A DNA stretch of 64,000 bases from JADJNW01 sp964526645 (lineage in GTDB: Bacteria > Bacteroidota > Bacteroidia > Chitinophagales > Saprospiraceae), in NCBI GenBank assembly GCA_964526645.1, contig CAZGJN010000019.1:1-64000 (forward strand). Reading direction: 5' to 3'. The notes beneath the pieces were generated by a model. It saw nothing but the letters and a program-made list of their open reading frames with translations, did no database searches and was not told where the DNA came from. Made by a program: the position numbers and the translations under genes. The number at the start of each line of letters is the position of its first letter. Position 1 is the first letter of the stretch. Positions 35,528 through 44,761 of this stretch are shown piece by piece.

Positions 35528-36028
35528 TTATTCCTTGCCTGCTATTGCTTTTATTTTTTTCTCCAATTCATACTCGTCACCAGGCACATAGCCTGCGTGT
35601 TCGTAGGCTACTTCTCCGCTGGGTTTGAGCAAAAAGGTCTGTGGAATCGCTTGAAAGTTGAGGGCATTTTTAAGCTGTTGATTAGCATCAGAGAGGATGG
35701 TGTAGGTCCAGCCTTTCGTTTCTACCATAGGATTCACTTTAGGAAGTGCCCGCTGGGTATCAATTGTGATCGCTATAATTTGCACATTATACTGCGTCTG
35801 CCAATCTTCGTACAAATCAAACATAGCATCCAATTCCAATTGGCAGGGTTTGCACCAGGTTGCCCAAAAGCTCAGTACCGTGATTTTATCCCCTGTCACA
35901 AGGTCCTGAATATTAACGCTTTGCCCATCTAATGTTTTTACTTCAATTGAAGGGATTGCTTTCTGTGCAAAAAGCAAGGAAAAATTGCCCAAAAGCAGCA
36001 CTGCCAAAAGCCCAAATAATCGCCTCAT
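35528..36028 (-). CDS. TlpA-like thioredoxin-fold protein
   Basis: A 166-residue exported thiol-disulfide protein. A signal peptide (LFGLLAVLLLGNFSLLFAQ) is followed by a thioredoxin fold with the active site WATWCKPCQLEL and the cis-Pro in AIPQTFLLKPSGEV, as in TlpA/ResA reductases. It should act in the periplasm on cytochrome maturation or other disulfides; the partner is unknown. It lies 119 bp downstream of bshA on the same strand. BshA also belongs to thiol metabolism, but no link is shown. Confidence 0.9.
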   Translation of the reverse strand: MRRLFGLLAVLLLGNFSLLFAQKAIPSIEVKTLDGQSVNIQDLVTGDKITVLSFWATWCKPCQLELDAMFDLYEDWQTQYNVQIIAITIDTQRALPKVNPMVETKGWTYTILSDANQQLKNALNFQAIPQTFLLKPSGEVAYEHAGYVPGDEYELEKKIKAIAGKE

Positions 36029-36147
36029 TGTGTTTTTTCTTATTTTGAATAAAAAGATACAAAACCTGCATACCCTGTTCTTTCCTGTATTTAAAGCTTC
36101 TGATTCAGGTAAATTGTCCTTTTTAAGAGATTTAACAAATTGATTTT

Positions 36148-37293
36148 TTAATAACTATTTGAATAAACAGCGGTGCGAAGTACCTCCTCGTAGTATGCCT
36201 CGTACTGAGGCAGAATGTTTTCAATATCAAATCGCTTTGCCTGAGCAAGGGCATTTGCTCTGAATCGTTGGAGCACTTCATCATTTTGCAGGATCGTGAG
36301 CACATTTTTAGCCATCTCCTCGATATTGCCTACATCACTCAAAAACCCAGTCTCTCCTTGAATATTTACTTCAGGTAGCCCCCCTACATTGGAAGAGACC
36401 ACCGGCACCTCACAGGCCATTGCTTCGAGCGCCGCCAATCCAAAGCTTTCGCTCTGAGAAGGCATAATAAAGACATCCGCTACTGCGAGGAGTTCTTCGA
36501 TAGCATCCTGCTTGCCGAGGAAGCGTACCTCGTGGTGTAAGCCCAGTTTTCGGCAAAGTTCTTCCACATGGTGGCGTTCGGGTCCATCCCCAATGAGCAA
36601 GAGCTTGCTGGGGAGTTTCTCGTACACTTTTTTGAATACCAAAATCACATCCTCCACGCGTTTCACTTTTCTAAAATTAGAGACGTGAAGTAAGATACGT
36701 TCCCCATGAGGCGCGATGGCTTTTTTGAAGTGATCTTTGTTAAGTTTGTTAAACCTGGTAAAGTCAATAAAATTATAAATAACCTTTATTTCTTTTTCAA
36801 TATTGAAATATTCATACGTTTGGGTTTTGAGGCTTTCGGATACTGCCGTCACCCCATCCGATTTATTGATAGAAAAAGCCACGACGGGCGCAAAGGAGGT
36901 ATTATTGCCTACAATCGTGATGTCCGTGCCATGAAGGGTCGTAATAAAAGGCACATAACGCCCCTCGGTGAGTAAGATTTTTTTTGCCATGTAAGCTACC
37001 GTAGCATGTGGAATAGCGTAGTGCACATGCAGGAGGTCTAAATCTTCAAACTTAACGACATCCACCAGTTTGCTAGCAAGTGCGGTATCATACGGCGGGA
37101 ATTCAAACAGCGGATAATCTTCGGCGGATACCTCGTGGAAATAAATATTCTCATGGAAGGTATTCAGCCGCGCCGGTCTTCTGTAAGTAATGAAATGCAC
37201 CTGATGACCGCGTCTGGCAAGCCCAAGCCCAAGTTCTGTCGCAAGTACGCCGCTACCGCCATAGGTTGGGTAGCATACGATGCCTATCTTCAT
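36148..37293 (-). CDS. bshA: N-acetyl-alpha-D-glucosaminyl L-malate synthase
   Basis: First enzyme of bacillithiol synthesis, joining UDP-GlcNAc and L-malate. The 381-residue GT4 glycosyltransferase starts MKIGIVCYPTYGGSGVLATE and has HFITYRRPARL, HVHYAIPHA, TLHGTDITIVG, the nucleotide site VSNFRKVKRV and SQSESFGLAALEAMACEVPV, all characteristic of BshA. The frame extends to 37341 but the family start is clear. BshB and BshC are not in the window. An upstream T9SS gene is separated by a terminator. Confidence 0.95.
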   Translation of the reverse strand: MKIGIVCYPTYGGSGVLATELGLGLARRGHQVHFITYRRPARLNTFHENIYFHEVSAEDYPLFEFPPYDTALASKLVDVVKFEDLDLLHVHYAIPHATVAYMAKKILLTEGRYVPFITTLHGTDITIVGNNTSFAPVVAFSINKSDGVTAVSESLKTQTYEYFNIEKEIKVIYNFIDFTRFNKLNKDHFKKAIAPHGERILLHVSNFRKVKRVEDVILVFKKVYEKLPSKLLLIGDGPERHHVEELCRKLGLHHEVRFLGKQDAIEELLAVADVFIMPSQSESFGLAALEAMACEVPVVSSNVGGLPEVNIQGETGFLSDVGNIEEMAKNVLTILQNDEVLQRFRANALAQAKRFDIENILPQYEAYYEEVLRTAVYSNSY

Positions 37294-37367
37294 ATTATAG
37301 CAATGAGTGAAAGAAGCTTTGTATTTACAAATAGGATACATTTGGGTGGGGAAATTGTTTAAACAGG

Positions 37368-37404
37368 AGAAAATCTGTTCCCGATTCTGATAAACCAGGA
37401 ACAG
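37368..37404 (-). terminator. Terminator between the large T9SS gene and bshA
   Basis: CTGTTCC (37375-37381) pairs with GGAACAG (37398-37404); on the minus strand ATTTTCT follows. The loop is 16 bases, so strength is modest. Confidence 0.5.
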
Positions 37405-37413
37405 AAAGAATGG

Positions 37414-40266
37414 TTATTTAATCTTGACGAGCTTTTGGGTTTGTATCTCCTGATTGGCTTGCACCCTTACAAAATAAAGCCCCGCTGGGTAAGCCCCCAT
37501 TTCAATTGGCATGTCAACATTATGCGTATTTATTTCTTTTGAAGACAGAATAATTTGTCCGGTAGCGGTCATTACCGTGATTTGCAAATCTGATGCTTCC
37601 CGAAGTGAAATGCGCAGCAGGGTCGTACCTGAAGTCGGATTAGGGGTCAAAATCATACGAGCAATAATTGGGTTGGTTTCATCCACAGCGGTAACCGTGC
37701 CAACTTGTACAGTGGTCACATCTTTACACCCAAAGCGATCAGATACCGTTACGGTATAAATGCCAGCAGCGAGGCGCACTGCTGTTTTATCAACACTACC
37801 ATCACTCCACAGGAAGGTGTAGGGACCCTCCCCAGCGCCCACGCTCACAGTTGCCTGCCCATCGTTGATGCCCGGTGCACTTTCGTCTTTTACGGTGGCT
37901 GTCAAATTGAGGGAAGCCGGGCACCTGATGATGTTCACATTGTCAATGTCAATCCAGTAATCTCCGCTGCCCCATTTTGCCCGGAATCTTATTTTAATCC
38001 CTTTGCCAATATAGTCATTCAGAAAGACCACTACTCTCCTCAACACCGTTGTCGGCACATGATTGGTAGCGTTGATTGTTTTAACCGTAGTGTATGTTTG
38101 CCCACAATCTTCGGAGATTTGAATTTCCAGCAGATCGCCCGCCCCCAAGATGGTAGCAGCATTGGTACTAAAATTGACAAATCGGTAATCAAAGGTCAGG
38201 CTATCTCCCTCGGCAATGGGTCCGATCACTGGCGTACTTGCTGTAAGATTTTGATCCGAAAAGGAAAGATTATCAGAAAGGACATAAGAGCTATTGCCAT
38301 GCCCGCGTGTCACGGAAGCATCAGTATCGGCAGACCAGCCATTGGGCAGACTCCCCATTTCAAAATTTTCAGCAAAAGGAATACTCCGAGAGGTAAAAAA
38401 AGTAAATCGAATCGTGTCATTTGCAGGGAAGAGTTCGCCTGCCACCACAGACCAAGCCTTGATGCGATACGAACCTGCCTGTGAGGAGTTGAAACTGGTA
38501 TTGAAGGTATAGGATGCCTGCATGCCAGGTGGGATAGTCAATGTCCCTACATTTTCTACAATAGGTGCGCCGTCATTGATGCTGTATGCAACATTAAACC
38601 CTGTGACCGCAGAAGTACCGAAATTGCTTAATGTGATCGTAACTTTATCGGCTTCACTGCCACAGTCTGCACTGCTGGTATTTACTACCGAAAGTGCTGC
38701 AATATCCCTTGCCAGTGGTGGCGAGATAAATACGTCATCTATACCTACGCCCTCGCGTGTATTGGAAAAATCAGAGGAAAAGACGAAGCGGAGCCGCACA
38801 TCCGGAGCGCCCGCAGCACCCAGCAGCAGATTGGAAACCAAGGTCCAGCCATCCAAACCGCCATCGCCATCCCACCAATCTCTTTGAGCATTATTATACC
38901 AATTAATACACGTGCCGTTTTCACCTACTTTCGCCCAGGTACTTCCTCCATCAAGACTCATTTCGAGCCAAATTGCATCATAGTTATTTTCGGTATCCAA
39001 CAATAAAGAGAAAGCAATACGTGGGTCTTGGTTTAGGAGGGAAAAATCAAGGCAGGGAGAAACCAGATAAGATTCTTCTCCATTGTTATAATTACCATCC
39101 AGGTTTGTCACCCAAGCATTTCGCCCACTGGCCGCTGCATTAATGATATTGCCCTGGGGACTACCGAATTGCCAGCTCGAATTTTCCATATCTGAATCGA
39201 GCGTCCAGCCGCCTTTCCATACTTCAAAATCTTCAAAATAAGGATAAAGATCAATGATGGGTATATTCGTGATGACAACTGTAGCCGTATCATTGCTCAC
39301 GTCTCGCTCCCCTTCCACTTCTGTCCAAGCTTTGACCGTGTATTCAAAAGGGACAGAAAAGTCAAACCCTGTCTTGAAAGGGATCGTGAATGTACTGTCT
39401 TTACCCAAAACACCAGTAAATAAGCCATCACTGGGTATCATCACGCCGCCGTCTTGTCCGTTGACTTCAAATTTGAAAGGGATCAGCGATTGTGGGTTGC
39501 CCCCAAAATTTTTGAGGACAATGGTAATCGAATCCTCAAACATCAAGCCACACTGCGTGGTGGGTGCCAGGATATCAACAACACCTAAATCAATAGACCA
39601 AAGGGTTTCAAACTCGAAAGGGCCAATCTGCCGGCTGGTGTCTCCTCCTGTGCAAATCGCGGATAGATAAAATTCATATTTTGTTTTTTCCGCCAAGCCC
39701 GTCAGACGAATCACCGTGTCCTGGGTATTGGCGAATTTACCAGTGCCAGGCGCGAAGCCTTTTAGTCCGTATTCTACTCTGTACTTGCTACCTGATTCGG
39801 CGCTATTCCAGCTAATGTTGGCAGTGAAAGCCCTTACATCATCAATGCTGACGCTGGTTGGATTCGGCACAAGACAAGCTGGGCAGTTGATGATAGCTCT
39901 GATAGGGATGCCCGGCACAGGTCGCGGGCCTGCCCCGTACACCAAGATGCGTTCTGGATTGTACAAGGCATAAAAAATTTCATTATCAAACAAGCCTCCC
40001 AAACTCCCAGAAGTAAAAGTAAGCGACAAAGTGTCGCCATTGCTCACTACAATCGGGAATGCCCTGAAAGTGCCATTGTCATTAATATCATCCAGAAGGT
40101 AAGTCGTTGGGGTATTTCCATTGATAGAAACCGCCAGCGAAGCGCCATTCCAGCCATCACCAAAGGTATCGAATAATTCCAGCGTGAATGTACAAGTGCC
40201 AGACTGAGCGCCCGCCCAAACACTAAATAGTAAGGCTATCGGGATAAGTAGATGGTTCAACTTCAT
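37414..40266 (-). CDS. Large secreted multidomain protein with T9SS sorting domain
   Basis: A 950-residue exported protein. The start MKLNHLLIPIALLFSVWAGAQ gives a signal peptide; the frame extends to 40440 but that part is not signal-like. Order: a glycine-rich beta domain (LELFDTFGDGWNGASL), a fibronectin III domain (TANISWNSAESGSKYRVEY), CARDB-like domains, two MAM/choice-of-anchor-J-like modules (YFEDFEVWKGGW and FAENFEMGSLPNGW), an SprB-like repeat (GPYTFLWSDGSVDKTAVRL) and a T9SS type A domain (ILTPNPTSGTTLL, TGQIILSS, GLYFVRVQ, QKLVKIK). It is likely a surface adhesin or matrix protein; the ligand is unknown. Confidence 0.88.
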   Translation of the reverse strand: MKLNHLLIPIALLFSVWAGAQSGTCTFTLELFDTFGDGWNGASLAVSINGNTPTTYLLDDINDNGTFRAFPIVVSNGDTLSLTFTSGSLGGLFDNEIFYALYNPERILVYGAGPRPVPGIPIRAIINCPACLVPNPTSVSIDDVRAFTANISWNSAESGSKYRVEYGLKGFAPGTGKFANTQDTVIRLTGLAEKTKYEFYLSAICTGGDTSRQIGPFEFETLWSIDLGVVDILAPTTQCGLMFEDSITIVLKNFGGNPQSLIPFKFEVNGQDGGVMIPSDGLFTGVLGKDSTFTIPFKTGFDFSVPFEYTVKAWTEVEGERDVSNDTATVVITNIPIIDLYPYFEDFEVWKGGWTLDSDMENSSWQFGSPQGNIINAAASGRNAWVTNLDGNYNNGEESYLVSPCLDFSLLNQDPRIAFSLLLDTENNYDAIWLEMSLDGGSTWAKVGENGTCINWYNNAQRDWWDGDGGLDGWTLVSNLLLGAAGAPDVRLRFVFSSDFSNTREGVGIDDVFISPPLARDIAALSVVNTSSADCGSEADKVTITLSNFGTSAVTGFNVAYSINDGAPIVENVGTLTIPPGMQASYTFNTSFNSSQAGSYRIKAWSVVAGELFPANDTIRFTFFTSRSIPFAENFEMGSLPNGWSADTDASVTRGHGNSSYVLSDNLSFSDQNLTASTPVIGPIAEGDSLTFDYRFVNFSTNAATILGAGDLLEIQISEDCGQTYTTVKTINATNHVPTTVLRRVVVFLNDYIGKGIKIRFRAKWGSGDYWIDIDNVNIIRCPASLNLTATVKDESAPGINDGQATVSVGAGEGPYTFLWSDGSVDKTAVRLAAGIYTVTVSDRFGCKDVTTVQVGTVTAVDETNPIIARMILTPNPTSGTTLLRISLREASDLQITVMTATGQIILSSKEINTHNVDMPIEMGAYPAGLYFVRVQANQEIQTQKLVKIK

Positions 40267-40499
40267 ATATTTTTGCTTTTGATACAATACCATGAATGTT
40301 AGATTGCTGCTAAAAAAGAGCTTAAAAATAAATAAAAATATAGAAAACCATCGGTTTGGTAAGCGCCTTTGACAATCGTAGCTGCTTTTGGTCACGAAAA
40401 TTACATTTTCGTAAACATTTTCAGAGGGTGGCTGTTTCACAAATGATTTATAGCAAAGTATTAAGAAATATTGAACTGGGTTGATTTAAGAAACATATA

Positions 40500-41414
40500 G
40501 TGGCAGTTTATTCTATCAAAGACTTGGAAAAACTTTCGGGTATCAAAGCTCATACCATCAGGATATGGGAGCAACGCTACGGGATTGTGCACCCAAAGCG
40601 CACCAAAACGAATATCCGCTACTATGAAGATGATGACCTGAAACTGGTGCTCAACATCGCGCTATTGAATAAAAATGGTATCAAAATTTCGAAGATATCA
40701 AAAATGTCGAAAAATGAAGTCGCTGAAAAAGTAGCGGCTATCTCGGAGATAAATTTTGAATACGATACCCAACTCGATGCGCTCACCATCTCGATGATTG
40801 AAATGGATGAGTATAAATTCGACCGAATCATTACGACCAATATCCAGCAGTTGGGCTTTGAACGGACGATGCTGGAGGTTATCTATCCTTTCCTCGAAAA
40901 ACTGAGTTTGCTCTGGCTCACGGGCTCTATCAACCCGGCGCAAGAAAACTTTATGAGTTATCTCATCCGGCAGAAGCTGATCGTAGCTATCAACAACCTG
41001 CCTTTGCCTACGGGAAAAAACCTAAAAAAAATGGTAATTTACTTGCCAGAAGGAGAAAAGCAAGAGCTGAGCATGCTGTTTATGCACTACCTGGTCAAAT
41101 CGCGCAAGCATCATGTCATATACATTGGGCAGGATATGTCGCTGGCAGACCTTAAAGACACTTATGAGGTTCACCGCCCTGATTATATTTTCACTATGAT
41201 TTCCGAGACGTTTACGCGGGAACCGATACAACGGTATATTGATAAATTAGCCGCTACTTTCCCCGAAACCAAAATTTTATTGTCAGGATACCAGGTCGTT
41301 GCCCAAAATCCCATATCACCCCCTAATGTTTTGATACTAAAGAGCTTGGATCAGACCATTCATTTTTTAAACACGATGGGAGAGAAGCAAGTATTAGAGC
41401 TTGCTGTTGTCTAA
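40500..41414 (+). CDS. MerR-family regulator with degenerate B12-binding domain (CarA/LitR-like)
   Basis: A 304-residue regulator with a GTG start. Residues 1-70 are a MerR helix-turn-helix (YSIKDLEKLSGIKAHTIRIWEQRYGIV). Residues ~85-170 form the four-helix bundle and ~175-300 the Rossmann part of a cobalamin-binding unit. The ligands are changed: W139-x9-E149-N150 in place of W-x9-EH, and E186-K-Q188-E-L-S191 in place of ExHxxG. So the Co ligand His is lost and B12 light sensing is unlikely. Related proteins control carotenoid or photoprotective genes, but none are in the window. It is divergent from the large T9SS gene. Confidence 0.88.
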   Translation: MAVYSIKDLEKLSGIKAHTIRIWEQRYGIVHPKRTKTNIRYYEDDDLKLVLNIALLNKNGIKISKISKMSKNEVAEKVAAISEINFEYDTQLDALTISMIEMDEYKFDRIITTNIQQLGFERTMLEVIYPFLEKLSLLWLTGSINPAQENFMSYLIRQKLIVAINNLPLPTGKNLKKMVIYLPEGEKQELSMLFMHYLVKSRKHHVIYIGQDMSLADLKDTYEVHRPDYIFTMISETFTREPIQRYIDKLAATFPETKILLSGYQVVAQNPISPPNVLILKSLDQTIHFLNTMGEKQVLELAVV

Positions 41415-41416
41415 TC

Positions 41417-42904
41417 CTACCCTTTCTGTCGAAAAATACTTCTAATAAAAGCCCTTTCCATCCTGAAAAGGATAAAAAGATATGCTCCGAAAATGAGGGT
41501 ATTTGCACAAAAGATAACCAAGCTATTTGATATTGCATATTGCCTTAATAACCAGCTCAAAGCATATCCTGCCAGCGCCAAACCAATATAAATCAGAATC
41601 CGCTTTACGGGGTATCTAATTGGGAAATAGCGCTGCCCCAGCCAGTAACAAATTGCCAGCATAAAGCCATAACAAATCAGTGCTGCCCAGGCAGGCGCGT
41701 AATAGCCGATAAGTGGATTCGGAATGAAAAAATAATTAATAAGCAAGGTAATAACGGAGCCCCCAAGGGCAATGTAGCCCCCAAATTTGGTATTGTCCGA
41801 AAGTTTAAACCAAATAGACACGCTGTAATACAAACCCAGGAATAAATTGGCAATCAATAAAATAGGCAAAATGCCCAAGCCTTCGCGATAGTTTTTCCCC
41901 AGAAAATATTGGATAACATCCAAATATAACATAATGCCGAGAAACACCACACTACCTACGATTGCAAATGCTTGTGCCACTTGGGCATAGATTTCCTTAG
42001 AATCATCGCGGTCGGCATTTCGAAAGAAAAAAGGCTCGGAGGCATAATTGAATGCTTGGGTAAACAAATTCATCAGTACCGCCAGCTTGGAAACCGCAGC
42101 GAAAATACCAGCAGCAGCATCAGATGCCAAGAATCGAAGCATTGGAATCCCGATCAAGGAATTGACTACTGCCGCCAAGCCTGAAATGACCAAGGGCAGT
42201 GCATACGCCAACATCTGCTTCCAGAGGGTTTTGTCAAATGTGATTTTGATTTTGAAATAAATGGGCAGCAAGATTAGCAAAGTAAAAAAACTCGCCAGAA
42301 AATTAGCAATAAAGACGTATGCGATGCGGTTGTCGGCACTGTATATTTTTTCAAACCATAGCCAACCCTTGTTTATCAGCCAGGGACAGGCCTCCAGAAA
42401 AAGAAAGAGAAAAATAATGTTTAAAACGATACCGCCTATTTTGATCATCGCAAAGCGAATCGGGCGATTTTCCAAGCGAATTCTTGCAAAGGGAATGGCT
42501 ACCAGTGTATCCATGGCTACAATACCCACAAACCATCGGATATACTCCGGGTGATCGGCATAATGTAACAGCTTTGCCACAGGCTGCGTGAGCAACAACA
42601 AAAAAGTAGTGAATACCAGTGTTGTAACCAACAAAGAAATGGAAGCAGTGGAGAAACTACGATCCTGATCTTCTTTTTTTCTACCATAGCGAAAAAAAGC
42701 CGTCTCCATCCTGTATGTAAAAATGACCAAAAGCAGTGCGATCCAGGTGTACAGGTCGGATACCACCCCATATTCGCCTGGGTGCTGCGCAAAGGCGCGC
42801 TTTGTGAAGTAGGGCATCAAAATGACCCAGTTGATGAGCCGGCTCAGGATGCTACTGATGCCATAGATGGCAGTTTCTCCAGCTAATTTCTTGAGCAAAG
42901 ACAT
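41417..42904 (-). CDS. Polysaccharide biosynthesis flippase (MOP superfamily)
   Basis: A 495-residue protein with about 14 hydrophobic helices, similar to Wzx/PST oligosaccharide flippases. The start MSLLKKLAGETAIYGISSILSRLINWVI is typical of lipopolysaccharide or exopolysaccharide exporters in Bacteroidota; the frame opens at 43015 but the upstream part is not conserved-looking. It is expected to flip lipid-linked sugars across the inner membrane. No glycosyltransferase gene is adjacent. It ends 2 bp from the convergent MerR gene. Confidence 0.85.
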   Translation of the reverse strand: MSLLKKLAGETAIYGISSILSRLINWVILMPYFTKRAFAQHPGEYGVVSDLYTWIALLLVIFTYRMETAFFRYGRKKEDQDRSFSTASISLLVTTLVFTTFLLLLTQPVAKLLHYADHPEYIRWFVGIVAMDTLVAIPFARIRLENRPIRFAMIKIGGIVLNIIFLFLFLEACPWLINKGWLWFEKIYSADNRIAYVFIANFLASFFTLLILLPIYFKIKITFDKTLWKQMLAYALPLVISGLAAVVNSLIGIPMLRFLASDAAAGIFAAVSKLAVLMNLFTQAFNYASEPFFFRNADRDDSKEIYAQVAQAFAIVGSVVFLGIMLYLDVIQYFLGKNYREGLGILPILLIANLFLGLYYSVSIWFKLSDNTKFGGYIALGGSVITLLINYFFIPNPLIGYYAPAWAALICYGFMLAICYWLGQRYFPIRYPVKRILIYIGLALAGYALSWLLRQYAISNSLVIFCANTLIFGAYLFILFRMERAFIRSIFRQKG

Positions 42905-43054
42905 GTATCCGTCTGAAATTTGAGTGGTATGACTTACGAAAACGCGAAGGTAAATAGAATTTGAGATTTTGATACAAAATATAGGATTCAACTCAGCGGT
43001 TTTTGCTAACTTCAAGGCGACAAATTATTCCTTTACAAACCAAAACCTTGCAGC

Positions 43055-43231
43055 ATGAAAACCAATGCACCCAGAGTCATTACCCTTGTAATTGGCTTGT
43101 TACTCGGTATCGCTGGCATTGTTGGTGAAATGGCATCCAAAAACATGGGGTTCATTTCTGACAATGCCTTTTGGCTGGTAGCGGCAGGATGGCTGATCCT
43201 GTTACTTGGATCAAGCGTCAAAGGCTTGTAA
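43055..43231 (+). CDS. 58-residue hydrophobic small membrane protein
   Basis: ATG at 43055, TAA at 43229-43231. The protein has two membrane segments (VITLVIGLLLGIAGIVGEMA and FWLVAAGWLILLLGSSV) joined by a short polar turn (SKNMGFISDN), with a Lys at the N-terminus (MKTNAPR). Hydrophobicity, codon use and position, 150 bp from the divergent flippase start, support a real gene. It is not recognised as a named family. It precedes the PCD gene on the same strand. Confidence 0.6.
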   Translation: MKTNAPRVITLVIGLLLGIAGIVGEMASKNMGFISDNAFWLVAAGWLILLLGSSVKGL

Positions 43232-43258
43232 GAAACCCATCAAGAACAAAAACTACTA

Positions 43259-43283
43259 CTGGAGCCTCGCGGCGGGGCTCCAG
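43259..43283. repeat. 8-bp GC-rich hairpin after the small membrane protein gene
   Basis: CTGGAGCC (43259-43266) and GGCTCCAG (43276-43283). It lies 27 bp after the small gene's stop and 22 bp before the PCD start. No T-run follows on the + strand, so terminator function is doubtful. Confidence 0.5.
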
Positions 43284-43304
43284 TGTTAAACAAATAATAA
43301 AACA

Positions 43305-43547
43305 ATGTGGCAAGAAGTAAACAATCAGCTCAAGGCTACTTTTAAATTCAAAGATTTTGTGCAGGCTTTTGCTTTTATGACGGAAGTCGCGTTTTATGCT
43401 GAAAAAATGAATCACCACCCTAATTGGAACAATGTGTGGAATACCGTGGAGATTGCCCTCAGCACCCATGATGCTGGCAATATCGTGACAGATAAAGATC
43501 GGCAACTGGCGGCGGTGATTGATCAGATTTTTGAAAAATACGCTTGA
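43305..43547 (+). CDS. Pterin-4-alpha-carbinolamine dehydratase
   Basis: An 80-residue enzyme that dehydrates 4a-hydroxytetrahydrobiopterin, recycling the cofactor of aromatic amino acid hydroxylases. The active-site motif MNHHPNWNNVWNTVEIALSTHD is complete and the length is slightly below the usual 95-110. The N-terminal strand FKFKDFVQAFAFMTEVAFYAEK fits. No hydroxylase is nearby in the window. It lies upstream of the aminotransferase on the same strand. Confidence 0.93.
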   Translation: MWQEVNNQLKATFKFKDFVQAFAFMTEVAFYAEKMNHHPNWNNVWNTVEIALSTHDAGNIVTDKDRQLAAVIDQIFEKYA

Positions 43548-43614
43548 AAGCCATATAAAAGCTACCCGAGCCTTTCAAATTTTTGAACCGCTTCAATATT
43601 TATTTCCCAATCTT

Positions 43615-44757
43615 ATGGATTTCACATCGAAACTGCCCAATGTCGGCACTACTATTTTCACCGTCATGTCGGCATTAGCCAATGAATACCAAGCTATTAA
43701 TCTTTCACAGGGTTTTCCAAATTTTCTTTCCTCCCCACAACTCATAGACCTGGTGTATCGCCACATGCAAGCGGGTAACAACCAATACGCCCCAATGGCA
43801 GGGTTACTTGCCTTGCGCATCCGCATTTCGGAGAAAATCAATGCTCTTTATGGTGCAATCGTTGACCCGTCTGAGGAGGTTACCATAACGGCAGGCGGCA
43901 CACAGGCACTTTTCACGGCTATCGCAGCTTTTATCAAGCCAAATGACGAAGTGATTATCATAGAACCCGCCTACGATTCTTATCGCCCCTCCATTGAAGT
44001 GAACGGTGGCAAGGCAATTGTTTATGAATTAAATATGCCTGATTATAGGATTGACTGGCAAGGCTTCGCAACATTGCTTACGCCCAAAACCCGCATGGTC
44101 ATTATCAATACGCCACACAACCCTACCGGCGCTATTTGGATGGAAGAAGACATGCTTCAGCTACAAAAACTGGTTGCAGGTACAAATATTCTGGTGTTGA
44201 GTGATGAGGTCTATGAGCATCTGATTTATGATGGCTACGAGCACCAAAGTGTGCTAAAATACCCGGAATTGCGCAGGCGAAGTCTGGCTGTCTATTCTTT
44301 TGGAAAAACATTTCATAATACGGGCTGGAAGATTGGATACTGCGTTGCTCCACCGGAGTTGACTGCGGAGTTTAGAAAAGTGCATCAATTTAACGTTTTT
44401 TCGGTCAATACGCCTGTTCAGCATGCCCTTGCCGATTTTTTGGAAACCCCCGAAGAATACCGCTCCCTCCCTGCTTTTTATCAAGAGAAGCGCGACTTTT
44501 TTTTGCAGCAAATGGAAGGTGCTCGCCTCAAGCCATTGAATTGCAAAGGGACTTATTTCCAACTCTTTGATTATAGTGCCATCAGCGATGAGTCAGATGT
44601 TGATTTTGCAAGGCGGATGACGGTAGCGTTTGGCGTGGCGGTCATTCCTGTTTCCGCTTTTTACAGTAGTGGCAAAGATGAAAAAGTGATCCGAATTTGT
44701 TTTGCCAAAACAGCAGAAACCCTGAGGCAAGCCGCTGCGATGCTGCAAAAAGTTTGA
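43615..44757 (+). CDS. Methionine aminotransferase-like class I/II aminotransferase
   Basis: A 380-residue PLP enzyme. INTPHNPTGAIW (carboxylate-binding region), LSDEVYEHLIYDG and the PLP lysine in SFGKTFHNTGWKIGYC are the KAT/YbdL-type pattern; the start MDFTSKLPNVGTTIFTVMSALA is typical for that subgroup. The frame opens at 43519, overlapping the PCD gene, but no conserved sequence precedes 43615. It probably transaminates methionine or other hydrophobic amino acids. The end is 4 bp from the convergent PurF-like gene. Confidence 0.92.
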   Translation: MDFTSKLPNVGTTIFTVMSALANEYQAINLSQGFPNFLSSPQLIDLVYRHMQAGNNQYAPMAGLLALRIRISEKINALYGAIVDPSEEVTITAGGTQALFTAIAAFIKPNDEVIIIEPAYDSYRPSIEVNGGKAIVYELNMPDYRIDWQGFATLLTPKTRMVIINTPHNPTGAIWMEEDMLQLQKLVAGTNILVLSDEVYEHLIYDGYEHQSVLKYPELRRRSLAVYSFGKTFHNTGWKIGYCVAPPELTAEFRKVHQFNVFSVNTPVQHALADFLETPEEYRSLPAFYQEKRDFFLQQMEGARLKPLNCKGTYFQLFDYSAISDESDVDFARRMTVAFGVAVIPVSAFYSSGKDEKVIRICFAKTAETLRQAAAMLQKV

Positions 44758-44761
44758 TACA

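Noticed and set aside
43259..43283. Terminator between the small membrane protein and PCD genes
   Set aside because: The stem is good but no T-run follows on the + strand; listed only as a hairpin.
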